Source: Heliopora coerulea (Eukaryota; Cnidaria; Anthozoa; Scleralcyonacea; Helioporidae). From it: DNA of 64,000 bases. Under the pieces are notes generated by a model. The model worked only from the letters and a program-made list of their open reading frames with translations, ran no database searches and was not told where the DNA came from. The translations under genes were made by a program, and so were the position numbers. Of the stretch, positions 8,161 to 20,100 are shown in pieces; position 1 is the stretch's first letter; each line of letters opens with the position of its first letter. The DNA lies in the NCBI GenBank assembly GCA_030142905.1, contig JASJOG010000105.1, positions 617,501 through 681,500 on the forward strand, written 5' to 3'.

Positions 8161-11100
8161 GTATCCTTTTTAACCGGCTTCTTGCGAAATCTCGAAAAAC
8201 GCTTGCTCACAGTTGGACGAATAGCTATAGTATGAATTCAGTTAGTCTGGCTTTATGTGCATCTTTTTATGCTGTCATTTCGTTCGTCTATTTCAGTTTT
8301 TAAACTCACATGTTCATATGTTTTCCTGCTCTAGTTTTGTGAAAGCTAAACCATTCAAGAAGCAAACAAGCAAACCATTAAAAAACTTAGACAAACGTCT
8401 GTGGTCAAAGCGTGATTGCAGCTAGAAGGGTGACAAACACTTCTACAGTTAGCGACTGCACACACAAAGAAATCTCACCTAACAACTAATTTTTGTAGTT
8501 GGTGCTGAGATGTAATAAAACATTAGCGGCTGATTTTTTTTCTGATTTGCGAATTTGAGCCGGATCGTTATTTTTTTTAAGGAAAGCTTGACCAAAATAG
8601 TTAGAAAAAAATAGTGAAAATTGAAATGTTTTGAAAATATAGAATTTAGATTCCTCGACAAAACTCTTTCCTTTGATATCATGTCTTTTCTGGATTTTCC
8701 GAGAAAGTGTAAGGCACGTAGTATAAGTCCTTGATAGTGGTATTTCAATTCGCACTTTCATGTAACCAGACTGGTGGACTACTGAGCTGTTGATTTATCT
8801 GGGAGTACTGTGCTAGCAATATCCAATTTTAGTGCCCAAATTCACACTTAATTACGCAAATGTTCAGAAACTATGTACAGCTATGTTACACTAAACAACA
8901 AGTGTAGCATTTCGTAGCCACAAAATCGCTAGATCGAAGCAAAGTGTACCAACCCTCTACGGCGAGTAGCTTAGCAAAATATTTGTTGCTTAAAGTGCTG
9001 TTGAAAGTGGAATCGAACTCTAATTTCTACCAAAGATTGCCGCAGCAGAAACTTTAATTGTCTGGTCATGCAATTATTATTGAATTAAACAAAGATTTTG
9101 TCGTGACAAATTTCAGTATCGCTATGAAAAACGTATTAACCATGGTGAATGGTTATACTAGGCAGTTCTTAAAAGAAATACATATATTATATATGTATAT
9201 ATATATATATATATATCCATCCATATATAATAAACTTAATGATCCGGATCTATGCCGACAAAAAAGAATTTGTTTTTAATTTGGCGTTGTTTTGTTGCTT
9301 AATCCCTCGTACGAGGGACGACATCATCGCCTTTACATCAGGTGTAAATACAAGTAGAAAACTCATTTCTCAATAGTTAGAAGACCTTTGCATTTGAACA
9401 GCGGTCTGCCGAAATGCATAGAGTTCTTTTTAGTATTTATTGTTTTACTCTGTGTAGGTTCCAGTACTTCTTTTCGGAACTGCCTAGTATAACCATTCAC
9501 CATGATTAAAACGTTTTTCAAAGCAATGTTATTGAATTAAACGAGATTTATCTAACTTAACTTTAATGAAGAACGTCATGTCGGATCCCCTGCTTCAAGA
9601 TGATGACAAAAAACGTGAGACCATTGACCATCGTGACTCATTTTTGACCCGGCTTTCACAGTTGCTTGGTATGTTCACAAAAGACTTTTCTCGTTGTCGA
9701 GTTTTTGATGGTGCTTTTGGATCGAGTATTTTTTACTTTATTGTACTGTGTAATACCATGCAAAATCATACCCAAACATACCCCTCCCAATTATACCATT
9801 TGGTGATCTGGGACTGAGGCAATAATCCAGCCCTGGTCTCTGAGCCCTGAATACACAGGCGCTGGAGCGACGTGGAACCTGTTACCGCTGCCCTTTGCCT
9901 ATGGAGGCACACGAGGCAGCCGTGTGCCTACGAATTAAGAAGTGATGGTACCATCACGATGTCTTATACTTCCTCTTGAATTTATTTGATCGCCGTAATT
10001 AAATACGGGAAACAAAGCAAAAACACTAAAAAATCAGAGTTTGTTTTTGCTTACGTATCTAAGTTCAAATTGTGGAACCGGAACAAATATTTAACCGAAA
10101 TATATATCGACTTAAGCATAATTTCGTGCATCTTTTACTTATGGATGTTAATTTAATACACCTTTTGTGTTCATCACCAAAAAATATGCTGTCATTAACG
10201 CCGACCACAAACTCATTAATGGCGAAAATACATTCATTTTATTCAATCAACATTCACTAGGGTAGATTCACAGCTATTTGCATCGAAGGGCATTCTATAG
10301 CACTAACAGACGAACATTAACACCATTCTACTATACATTAAGGAGAGCAAATTTTCAATTAGACAAGATATTTCTCTTGCGTAATTGAAATTTTATTATC
10401 CCTAATGTATAGTAGAATGGTGTTGACGGTCGTCTATTAGCGCTGTGGAATGCCCTTTAATGCAAATTGTTGCGTATCCACGCTAGTGAATGTCGATTGA
10501 ATAAAATGAATTTATTTTTGCGTTAGAGTTTGAAGTTGGCGTCAAATGATAGCATATTTTCTGGTAATGTACAGCGAAAAGTGTAAAGACAGCTAGACAC
10601 CCCTTACTGAGTTTAAAATTTCCTTTTGCATGTTTGATAAACAAAGTAAACCCCCTTTTTCTAGAATCTGCCCTCGCTGCTCTTGGGTTGCTTCCTGTGC
10701 CCCTGGCTGAATGCATTTCGTACTCTTTGTAAACCAAACAATTTCGAAATTTGATTTTGAGTGTAGTTTTGCCACATTAGCAACATGTAACGGAATGCAT
10801 AAAGCGTAAAGCCGCTAAATTCGATGGCACAACCAAAGAAGGGAGAATTTCAACGGAAAATACTATAAATTTGTCAACTGATGACACACTTTCTTACCGC
10901 CGAATGGTAAAGACCGACTTTTGGTCGGAATTTAAGTAATTTACTCTAGTTAAACCACTGAAAAACGACCACAGAATAAGGCCATATACAAACGTACTTT
11001 ATTGAGGGAAATGAAGGACGGTCTGATCGTTGATTGCTAGGAATCGAAGTTGGAAGTTGTTTCGCGAAAGAACTCCATGTAATGAACTTGAAACCGTTCA

Positions 11101-14100
11101 TTTCGGTCATAAGACTCAAATTATATTGGTCATAAACCAGTCTCAACACTGAACTATTCATCCGTCGTCTTTCTGAGAGCAGCCAGGTAAATACGACTTT
11201 GAATCGAGTGTGCATTGCATTCTTTTACCAGCTTTCACTTGGTTTTCATCGAGTAATAAGACTGGAGCAATCATAGCGCAGAATTGCACAGCCCAACATT
11301 TGTCACAGACCAGACATTTTCCAACCAATTCCGAAATATATCATTCTCAAGCACAGCATAGAGCATAACATCTTATGACGTACCATGGCATGGCGTAGGA
11401 TAGTATGGCGTGGCATAGCATTAGCATAGTATGGCATGGAGAACTAAACTGTAGCATAGCAGCAAATACCATAGCATGCCATATAGCATAGAGTGGCATA
11501 CTGTAGCATAGCCAACAGTCTCATAACCGAAAAGATGAATAGCATCAGTTGACAAAATGTGCTTAAATAAATACATATTATCTACCTAGGGGAAACTCAG
11601 AATAGGGTTAGAGTTAGGACTGCGGTCAGGATTAGAATTAGGGTTAGGTCACCCCCCGGTGATGGTGAACCTACATCTCACTCGTTTTGAAATTTTTTGG
11701 AAAACGTCGTGTTGTCCATGGGTGTGAAACTTAATTTGAATATGACTATAAACAACTGGAGTACAATACTTCTTAGTATGAACTCGCTTTTTCTCTCACT
11801 ATGTATTCGAAATGAAAACTCAAAACTCAATCTGAAATAATCGTTCCCTACTTGATTAAGCTCGCGCGGACCATGATATGTAACCGGGCCATACCCTAAT
11901 ATAAACACCATTGAAAATTACGTACTATTAACTCTGTTTTCCAATAGGCGAATTTTATCGCCTATTGAATCGATTTCTCAGGTTCAGTCGGCAGCCTTTG
12001 AGACAAAAGAGAAAGTCTAGTGATAAAGATTATTGCCCAGCAAATAATTTTGAAGAAGCCCATAATCAAATACACATGTCAGGATACTTTGAAAGAAATT
12101 TAATGAGGAACTAACGTTTCGTCACTTTACAAGTAACATCATCAGAGTGTCTATTTACATGAAAATTTTCGGCTTAAATAACCTACACGATTACAAAAAT
12201 AGAGGTGAGAGAAGGAGAGAATGATGAATGAGGTGTCATGACAGGGATTAAGGTGGAGGAGAAAAGAAAAGAAAAGAAAAGCAATTAGAATAACAAGAGA
12301 GGAAATGACCTTATATTTACGTTGAGAGAGGGATTTATTTTAGCAATCAGCAAACTTTCTCGAATGAGAGTGTCTAATTCCGAACGGCCACTAGCTAAAA
12401 CTGTGAAATCATCAAAAGAAATTGGGTGTCCAGTTTCTCTTTTATGTGTTAAAATGCTAGACAAAGACGATGGGTGAGAGATCTCGTTTCCTGTGTGTGC
12501 CGAAATGCCCATGTGTTCACAGATCCTAGTGTGTAAGTTTCGGGTTGTTTCACCCACATACAACGCGGAGCAGCGTTGGCACGTAAATTTATAAATAACA
12601 TTGGATCTTAAACGCATAGGAATACGGTCTTTAAAACGAAAAAAGTGTGAAAAACGGCAAACTGGTCGAAATATTACTCGGAGGTCAATGTGTGGGTGGG
12701 CCGAAGATATTAACCTTAAAAGCTGTTGGCGAATTTTGAGGCCGTGAATACCAGTAAAAGGCAGTGCAATGGTTAACTGCAATTTGGGTGCTGTGAGAGG
12801 TTTAATAGGTGTGTCGGAAACTTTATGTAAAAAAGAGCAAATACAATAGTCTATAAACCGTTGCGGATAACCATTTTGAAGTAACAGGCTCTTAAATTTT
12901 GCAAGTTCTTCTTGAAAAATCGAATACGACGAACATATATTCAAATATCGAAATAAAATAGTATAAATTAGACCTTTCTTGTAAATAACAGGCAAAAAAC
13001 TCTCGAAATTTGTGAAAAGGCCGGTAAATGTTGGTTTTCGATAAACAGAGGTGATAAATGAGTCATTAGATCGAGAAATAGTGATGTCAAGAAAGGGTAG
13101 CGTTTTGTTTGACTCCACCTCGCAGGTGAAGTTAATGTTGGGATGCTGTGAGTTTAAATAATTTAGAAAAGGTTCGATTTGCTCATGAGATTTGAATAAA
13201 ATAAAAGAATCATCAACATAACGTCTATAAAAAAGCGGTTTGAAATCAGTGGGACAGTTTTTTAGCCAAATTTTCTCATGGTGTGATAAAAATATGTTGG
13301 CAAGAAGTGGGCCGAGCGGTGACCCCATGGCGACGCCATCGATTTGGTCGTAAAGTTTACCATTGAAAACGAAATGACAATCCTTAACTGTTAAATTTAA
13401 GAGGTCTTTTAACTCTTTCCGAGAGAAGCCATGGAAAAGACGGTTGGTAGAAAATAGCTGGTCAAGAATAATCTGTATGGTTTCATCAAGAGGAATATTA
13501 GTAAATAAAGACTTAACATCAAAACTGGCCATAATTAAGTCGTCGGTATTAAGGTCTAAGGAGAATAGTTCTTGAATAAAGGAAAACGAATTAATAATTA
13601 CGTAAGAACTTAAAGAAATGGGATGAAGAAGCGGAACTAGAAACTTAGCTAGGTTAAATGAATGAGTTCCTATTGCTGAGAGAATAGGTCGAAGTGGAAC
13701 GTTAACTTTATGAATCTTTGGTAGTCCATATAATATACCTGGTTGAGATCGTGTGGGGGCTATTTTCTTGAACTGCTCGTCAGATATCACATTGGTCTTC
13801 TTGAACTGCTCGAAAACTTCGAAAACTAAAGAAGTCCAATGTGATATCTGACGAGCAGTTCAAGAAAATAGCCCCCACAGGATCTCAACCAGGTATATTA
13901 TATGGACTACCAAAGATTCATAAAGTTAACGTTCCACTTCGACCTATTCTCTCAGCAATAGGAACTCATTCATTTAACCTAGCTAGGTTTCTAGTTCCGC
14001 TTCTTCATCCCATTTCTTTAAGTTCTTACGTAATTATTAATTCGTTTTCCTTTATTCAAGAACTATTCTCCTTATACCTTAATACCGACGACTTAATTAT

Positions 14101-17100
14101 GGCCAGTTTTGATGTTAAGTCTTTATTTACTAATATTCCTCTTGATGAAACCATACAGATTATTCTTGACCAGCTATTTTCTACCAACCGTCTTTTCCAT
14201 GGCTTCTCTCGGAAAGAGTTAAAAGACCTCTTAAATTTAACAGTTAAGGATTGTCATTTCGTTTTCAATGGTAAACTTTACGACCAAATCGATGGCGTCG
14301 CCATGGGGTCACCGCTCGGCCCACTTCTTGCCAACATATTTTTATCACACCATGAGAAAATTTGGCTAAAAAACTGTCCCACTGATTTCAAACCGCTTTT
14401 TTATAGACGTTATGTTGATGATTCTTTTATTTTATTCAAATCTCATGAGCAAATCGAACCTTTTCTAAATTATTTAAACTCACAGCATCCCAACATTAAC
14501 TTCACCTGCGAGGTGGAGTCAAACAAAACGCTACCCTTTCTTGACATCACTATTTCTCGATCTAATGACTCATTTATCACCTCTGTTTATCGAAAACCAA
14601 CATTTACCGGCCTTTTCACAAATTTCGAGAGTTTTTTGCCTGTTATTTACAAGAAAGGTCTAATTTATACTATTTTATTTCGATATTTGAATATATGTTC
14701 GTCGTATTCGATTTTTCAAGAAGAACTTGCAAAATTTAAGAGCCTGTTACTTCAAAATGGTTATCCGCAACGGTTTATAGACTATTGTATTTGCTCTTTT
14801 TTACATAAAGTTTCCGACACACCTATTAAACCTCTCACAGCACCCAAATTGCAGTTAACCATTGCACTGCCTTTTACTGGTATTCACGGCCTCAAAATTC
14901 GCCAACAGCTTTTAAGGTTAATATCTTCGGCCCACCCACACATTGACCTCCGAGTAATATTTCGACCAGTTTGCCGTTTTTCACACTTTTTTCGTTTTAA
15001 AGACCGTATTCCTATGCGTTTAAGATCCAATGTTATTTATAAATTTACGTGCCAACGCTGCTCCGCGTTGTATGTGGGTGAAACAACCCGAAACTTACAC
15101 ACTAGGATCTGTGAACACATGGGCATTTCGGCACACACAGGAAACGAGATCTCTCACCCATCGTCTTTGTCTAGCATTTTAACACATAAAAGAGAAACTG
15201 GACACCCAATTTCTTTTGATGATTTCACAGTTTTAGCTAGTGGCCGTTCGGAATTAGACACTCTCATTCGAGAAAGTTTGCTGATTGCTAAAATAAATCC
15301 CTCTCTCAACGTAAATATAAGGTCATTTCCTCTCTTGTTATTCTAATTGCTTTTCTTTTCTTTTCTTTTCTCCTCCACCTTAATCCCTGTCATGACACCT
15401 CATTCATCATTCTCTCCTTCTCTCACCTCTATTTTTGTAATCGTGTAGGTTATTTAAGCCGAAAATTTTCATGTAAATAGACACTCTGATGATGTTACTT
15501 GTAAAGTGACGAAACGTTAGTTCCTCATTAAATTTCTTTCAAAGTATCCTGACATGTGTATTTGATTATGGGCTTCTTCAAAATTATTTGCTGGGCAATA
15601 ATCTTTATCACTAGACTTCGTTTTCCGCCTGGTATCTCGATTGCCGAAATCCTAACCAAAAGAGAAAGTCGCTTCGCACAATAAAATTCGCCTAGTGGAA
15701 AACAGCCTTAAGGTACCAAGCAAATAATAAACTTAACTAGAACTAGTCAGAACGTTTACAAAGAACAAAGTCCACTAAGGAAACCTCAGACATATCTTAT
15801 TGATGTGCACGATTTGTTTTGTTTTTTTGAGAATAACGGATAACCTTTTTGAGCTCAGCAGAAAGCAAACGAAGGTTTTCGAGAAACTTTTGCTCAAAGT
15901 AGAATTTGCAAAATGCCTATTACAGTTCTGTTATCGTATTGAAGTTTCATTTTGTTTTAGCTCTACCTGATGATCAGCAACGTGGAAAGTCGTTGTTTGT
16001 TACCTACGATGAACTCCAGAAGATGGCAGATCAAATAAAGAGTGACAAGAACCAGGCACAAACACTGTTGTTAGCAGTAGATAGTTCAAAAAGGGATAAA
16101 ACCGCTCAGCTGTGAGTTCAACTTTTAAAAACTTTGTTGCTTTGCTTTAATGTGCTCTGCAGTTGACTTGATGGATACAATTGCTAAAAATACATCCAGT
16201 ATTCTCTAAAAATAATAGAAATAGTGTACAAGGTACAGTTTGATGTTTAGGAAACATGAGAGCTTGGATATATTGAAGTAGATGAACGATCTTCAAGCTC
16301 GATACTCAGAAAATGATATCTGAGCCCCAGACGGGGATCGAACCCGCAACCTTCTGATGACCGGTTAGACGCTCTAACCATTGAGCTACCGAGACTCAGA
16401 TGGCGAGCTAAGTTGCAAATTCGATATATATATGTGCGACCTAAGCGGAAGCCACTATATATTGATAATGATTGAAGCAGTTTGATGTTTAGGAAACATG
16501 AGAGCTTGGATATATTGAAGTAGATGAACGATCTTCAAGCTCGATACTCAGAAAATGATATCTGAGCCCCAGACGGGGATCGAACCCGCAACCTTCTGAT
16601 GACCGGTTAGACGCTCTAACCATTGAGCTACCGAGACTCAGATGGCGAGCTAAGTTGCAAATTCGATATATATATGTGCGACCTAAGCGGAAGCCACTAT
16701 ATATTGATAATGATATATAGTGGCTTCAATCATTATCAATATATAGTGGCTTCCGCTTAGGTCGCACATATATATATCGAATTTGCAACTTAGCTCGCCA
16801 TCTGAGTCTCGGTAGCTCAATGGTTAGAGCGTCTAACCGGTCATCAGAAGGTTGCGGGTTCGATCCCCGTCTGGGGCTCAGATATCATTTTCTGAGTATC
16901 GAGCTTGAAGATCGTTCATCTACTTCAAGGTACAGTTTATCAAACTTGACTGACTCTTGCCCAGGTAATCCCGTGTAGCCGTGCACAACTTGTTATCATG
17001 TTTTTGTTTCGATCGAAGACAACAGAAGAAGTGAAGGGCAACCACTTTGAAGGGAAGGTGTGTTTGCTTATGGTAAGTAAGGTCCGCAAAGCTGACACAT

Positions 17101-20100
17101 GTCTATCGCCTAAACTTGGTTTTCACTGGCACCATAAAGCAGAACGACATACGCAAACGCAGTAACGACTTGGGGTCAACTGAGTTGTTCGTTCTTTCCG
17201 ATATCAAGTACAAAGGGACAACTTACCACAAAGAAATTACTACGATTGCTTTTTCCACTGACCAGGAGACCAGGATGCAAACAAAATTATAAACTCATCT
17301 TCAGACAAAGTCAGTATTCTAAAAAGTTGCCGGCGGCCATGGCAAAACTCCTCATCTACTTTCATATATCGACTGGCTACTTTCTCGGCCATTTCTTCAT
17401 GAAAGGTTCGGTTTTTTGTTAATGAAATTGTGCAATATCTGGAAGAAAGTGGCTTCAAGGTATAACATAAAGTCGATGTTCTTCTGATCTGTTGTGAGAA
17501 CGAATATTTCTCACTTGTCTTTCTCTAACACCTTTCTGCCCGGGTATGTCTTCTGTTGTTTTACTCTGGCTCACGTCAGACGGTTTTACTCGCCCAAGGA
17601 AGACTTCTGGAAAGGAAACATTTAATCAGGACTCAAATAAGTGGTTGTATCTTGTCCTGCAGATCTTAATTGTAAAGGCCAATCCTATGCTTCGAAAGGC
17701 AAGTGCCTCGCGAAGTGTTGCTTCGCGTTAGTGAAGTGTATACGCGCGCGCTCAAAGACGTTTGAGCTTTCCATAGTTCTTGCAAAGTCACAGTAGGAGC
17801 CCTGGACGGGGTGTTTTGACGAGGGGTATTATGATGCAAAATTACACCCGGCATGATAATCTATAAATTGACACCTCAAGGGAGACTTCAGAGATGAACT
17901 AAATGATCTTGAGGAAGATGACGTTCTTTGTAGGATGGAGGATGTAAGATTTTAGTAGGATGTAGTGACAGAGGACATGGAGGGTGAGGGTCTTAGAGTT
18001 GAGGATTCAATATATAGGACACTGTGGAGGAGGAAAATTCAGTCAGCCGACCCCTAAAGAGATAAGGCGAAGAACAAAGTTGAAGAATAACAGGAAGATA
18101 GGGATCTTGGTTTTTGTTGGATTTGCTTTTTTGCTTTGATAAGTTTGTCCCACAGATTTTTCCATTTTTGACGTCACAAAGCTTCGTTAACACTAAGGTT
18201 CTCCGCAATCTCCCACCAAGAATTGGTTGTCTTCTGAAACTCTTTGAACTCGCCGAGATGAATCGTACTATAGATGCAGACATTTTCTCACTTCTCCCAA
18301 CCTTTCTTGAAAACACTCCATTGAAGACAGCGTCTACACAAGCGGTGATCAAACTTGTTGTGACCACTTCCTCCAGCATGTATAATTGACCAATCATATC
18401 ATGCGAGAATTGGACACAGTGTCTGGGAAATTACAAAATTTGTGAGGTAAGGCCTGTTCTAAACGTCGAACTTATGAGCCGAACATAATGCATATTAAGT
18501 TCGATAAAAATCGACTTTGGTTGGAAACGTTGAACTTAATGGCTTGTTGCGAGCATTGGTTTGTTTTGGTCAGTGCCGTAAGTTGCATGAGTAATGTTTT
18601 TCTTGTCAATTTCATTGAAATGGCGAAGGTAAACCATCAGAGTGGGAGGGAGGAACAACGCTCTACTGTTCGGCTTCTCTCAATTTAATATCGTTGCAAT
18701 AGCCGACGCACATCCCTGTGCGCCATCCATCGACTTCTTCTTCGTCTTCGAACAAAGAACATCGATTACACACAGATACGCTGCAAGTTATCACCTTGTA
18801 TTTCGTTAATTTTTCGCTACACAGAGAGTATTTGTTTCATCACACCTCCATGTTCACTTTGAAGGCGCTAACTTGCGATGTGCACGTATTTTGTGTTCCA
18901 AGTTTCATGTCTCGAGCTCGCTTTACAAAGAAAAAAACTAGACAAACTAGTTTTTTCAGTCAAATGTATTAGATTCGGTGCATAATAAGTTCAACGTTGG
19001 GAACCACGTGGAACTTAATGCATTAAGTTCGACTGAACCGCGATTGTATTTGACTTGGTACATGAAAAGTTCGACGTTTAGAACAGGCCTAAGCGATAGC
19101 GACAGCGACGTCGAATACTCACAATGCGCTAAGTGACACATGTCGGTCCAAGTATAAATTGGGCTTTAAAGGGCCCCTGGGCAGCTGCTTTTACTAACTA
19201 TTGTGTCCTTTAGACAACTCAAGCACTTGGCTTATCTTGCCAAAATAAACTGATGTATAGAAGTCATATTAGAAATCTTTATCGCGTTTCCACAAGCTAC
19301 AATATTGTAAAGGTACATCATGGAATCTAACATTTAAGTTTAATTGAACCTTAGAAATACACGTGCAAACGTCTGTACCATCTAAAATGATTCCTTTAGT
19401 GAAGACGCATTTTGAAAAAAACCCCAACAAAACAAAACAAAAAATGACACAGCACCTGAACTTAAAATGTTTGCTGCAGCCATGCTCCCAGGACCACGGA
19501 GGACCTAATAAATCACGCACTTTGCTACACATATAAAACTTGCCGCCTACTACACCATCCTTTTCGGCTATTTTCAAACTTTTTGACAACCCTGCCATGT
19601 TGTGCAATACAGTAGAGAACGTACCCCGAATAGAATCATCGGGAGAACTCAAGATATGAGTAAATGCAGGACGGGAACTAAACCAGTTTAGTTCCCGTCT
19701 TGCATTTACTCGTATCTTGAGTTCTCAAGATGATTCTATTCGAAGTATGTTTTCTGCTCTATTCCTTCAAGTTGTCAGTCGGCATTGGTTTTTGTGCAGT
19801 TAAACTTCGATTTCAAGACGACTTAGTTTTCTGTTTGTTTCAATGAACGTTAACGACATACAATTGTGACCTGGGCTACTGAAAACCAATAAAAGATCGA
19901 TATGTATAAAACGCCTTTGTTAATAATTATATAATTTTATTTTACAGCTGAGCTCGCTGCCCGGTCTGTACACAAAATGACTTACGCTGATTGGCTCCCT
20001 AGCCATGCAATACGTTTCTTGTACAGACTGGTTAGTTTTGGCGGGAAAATTCCTGAGTTGATTTGAAGCCAAATAAACGAGATTCAAATAAGTTTTACGA

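Larger units (their letters stand above)
9669..11931. other. Intron B, left part: foldback element and low-complexity sequence
   Basis: Contains the foldback MITE at 10157-10585 and a degenerate GCATA/GGCATAG-rich stretch at about 11380-11510. A short degenerate TTAGGG-like stretch lies at about 11600-11650. No coding potential is seen. Confidence 0.5.
12013..15618. mobile_element. Head-to-head Penelope-like element pair (3.6-kb palindrome)
   Basis: Arms 12013-13801 and 13830-15618, 1789 bp each, are nearly identical in inverted orientation with a 28-bp spacer. Each arm holds a truncated PLE ORF, a pentanucleotide AAAAG/CTTTT tract just past the stop, and an outer end with a hammerhead-like motif. 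Both copies are truncated at the same 5' point, facing each other. Inverted partial copies are a known outcome of PLE integration. The palindrome lies in an intron of the HAUS3-like gene. Confidence 0.85.
11932..15707. mobile_element. TTAA-flanked inverted-repeat element hosting the PLE palindrome
   Basis: The left end CTCTGTTTTCCAATAGGCG (11932) and right end, complement GGCTGTTTTCCACTAGGCG (15707), are inverted and each is flanked by TTAA (11928-11931, 15708-15711). The ends extend into GAATTTTAT on both sides. A short MITE of this family, probably piggyBac-like by target site, was apparently interrupted by the PLE pair at 12013-15618. Confidence 0.5.
16229..16938. mobile_element. SINE cluster: two tandem units plus one inverted unit
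   Basis: Units 16236-16477 and 16478-16714 are a direct repeat with period 242. A third unit, 16729-16928, is inverted. Each carries a tRNA-like head. The whole cluster is flanked by a 13-bp direct repeat, CAAGGTACAGTTT (16229-16241 and 16926-16938), which reads as a target-site duplication, so the three units may have inserted as one piece. Confidence 0.65.

Noticed and set aside
9290..9350. Hammerhead-like motif around GACATCATCGCC
   Set aside because: A TGATG segment exists on the minus strand but there is no GAAAC partner or stem II.
16323..16878. Three functional tRNA-Thr genes
   Set aside because: C at position 33, an anticodon-stem mismatch and their place inside a repeated, target-duplicated cluster point to SINE heads.
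17993..18397. 134-aa minus-strand frame
   Set aside because: No domain recognised; its opposite strand is open over the same stretch and it lies in an intron rich in repeats.
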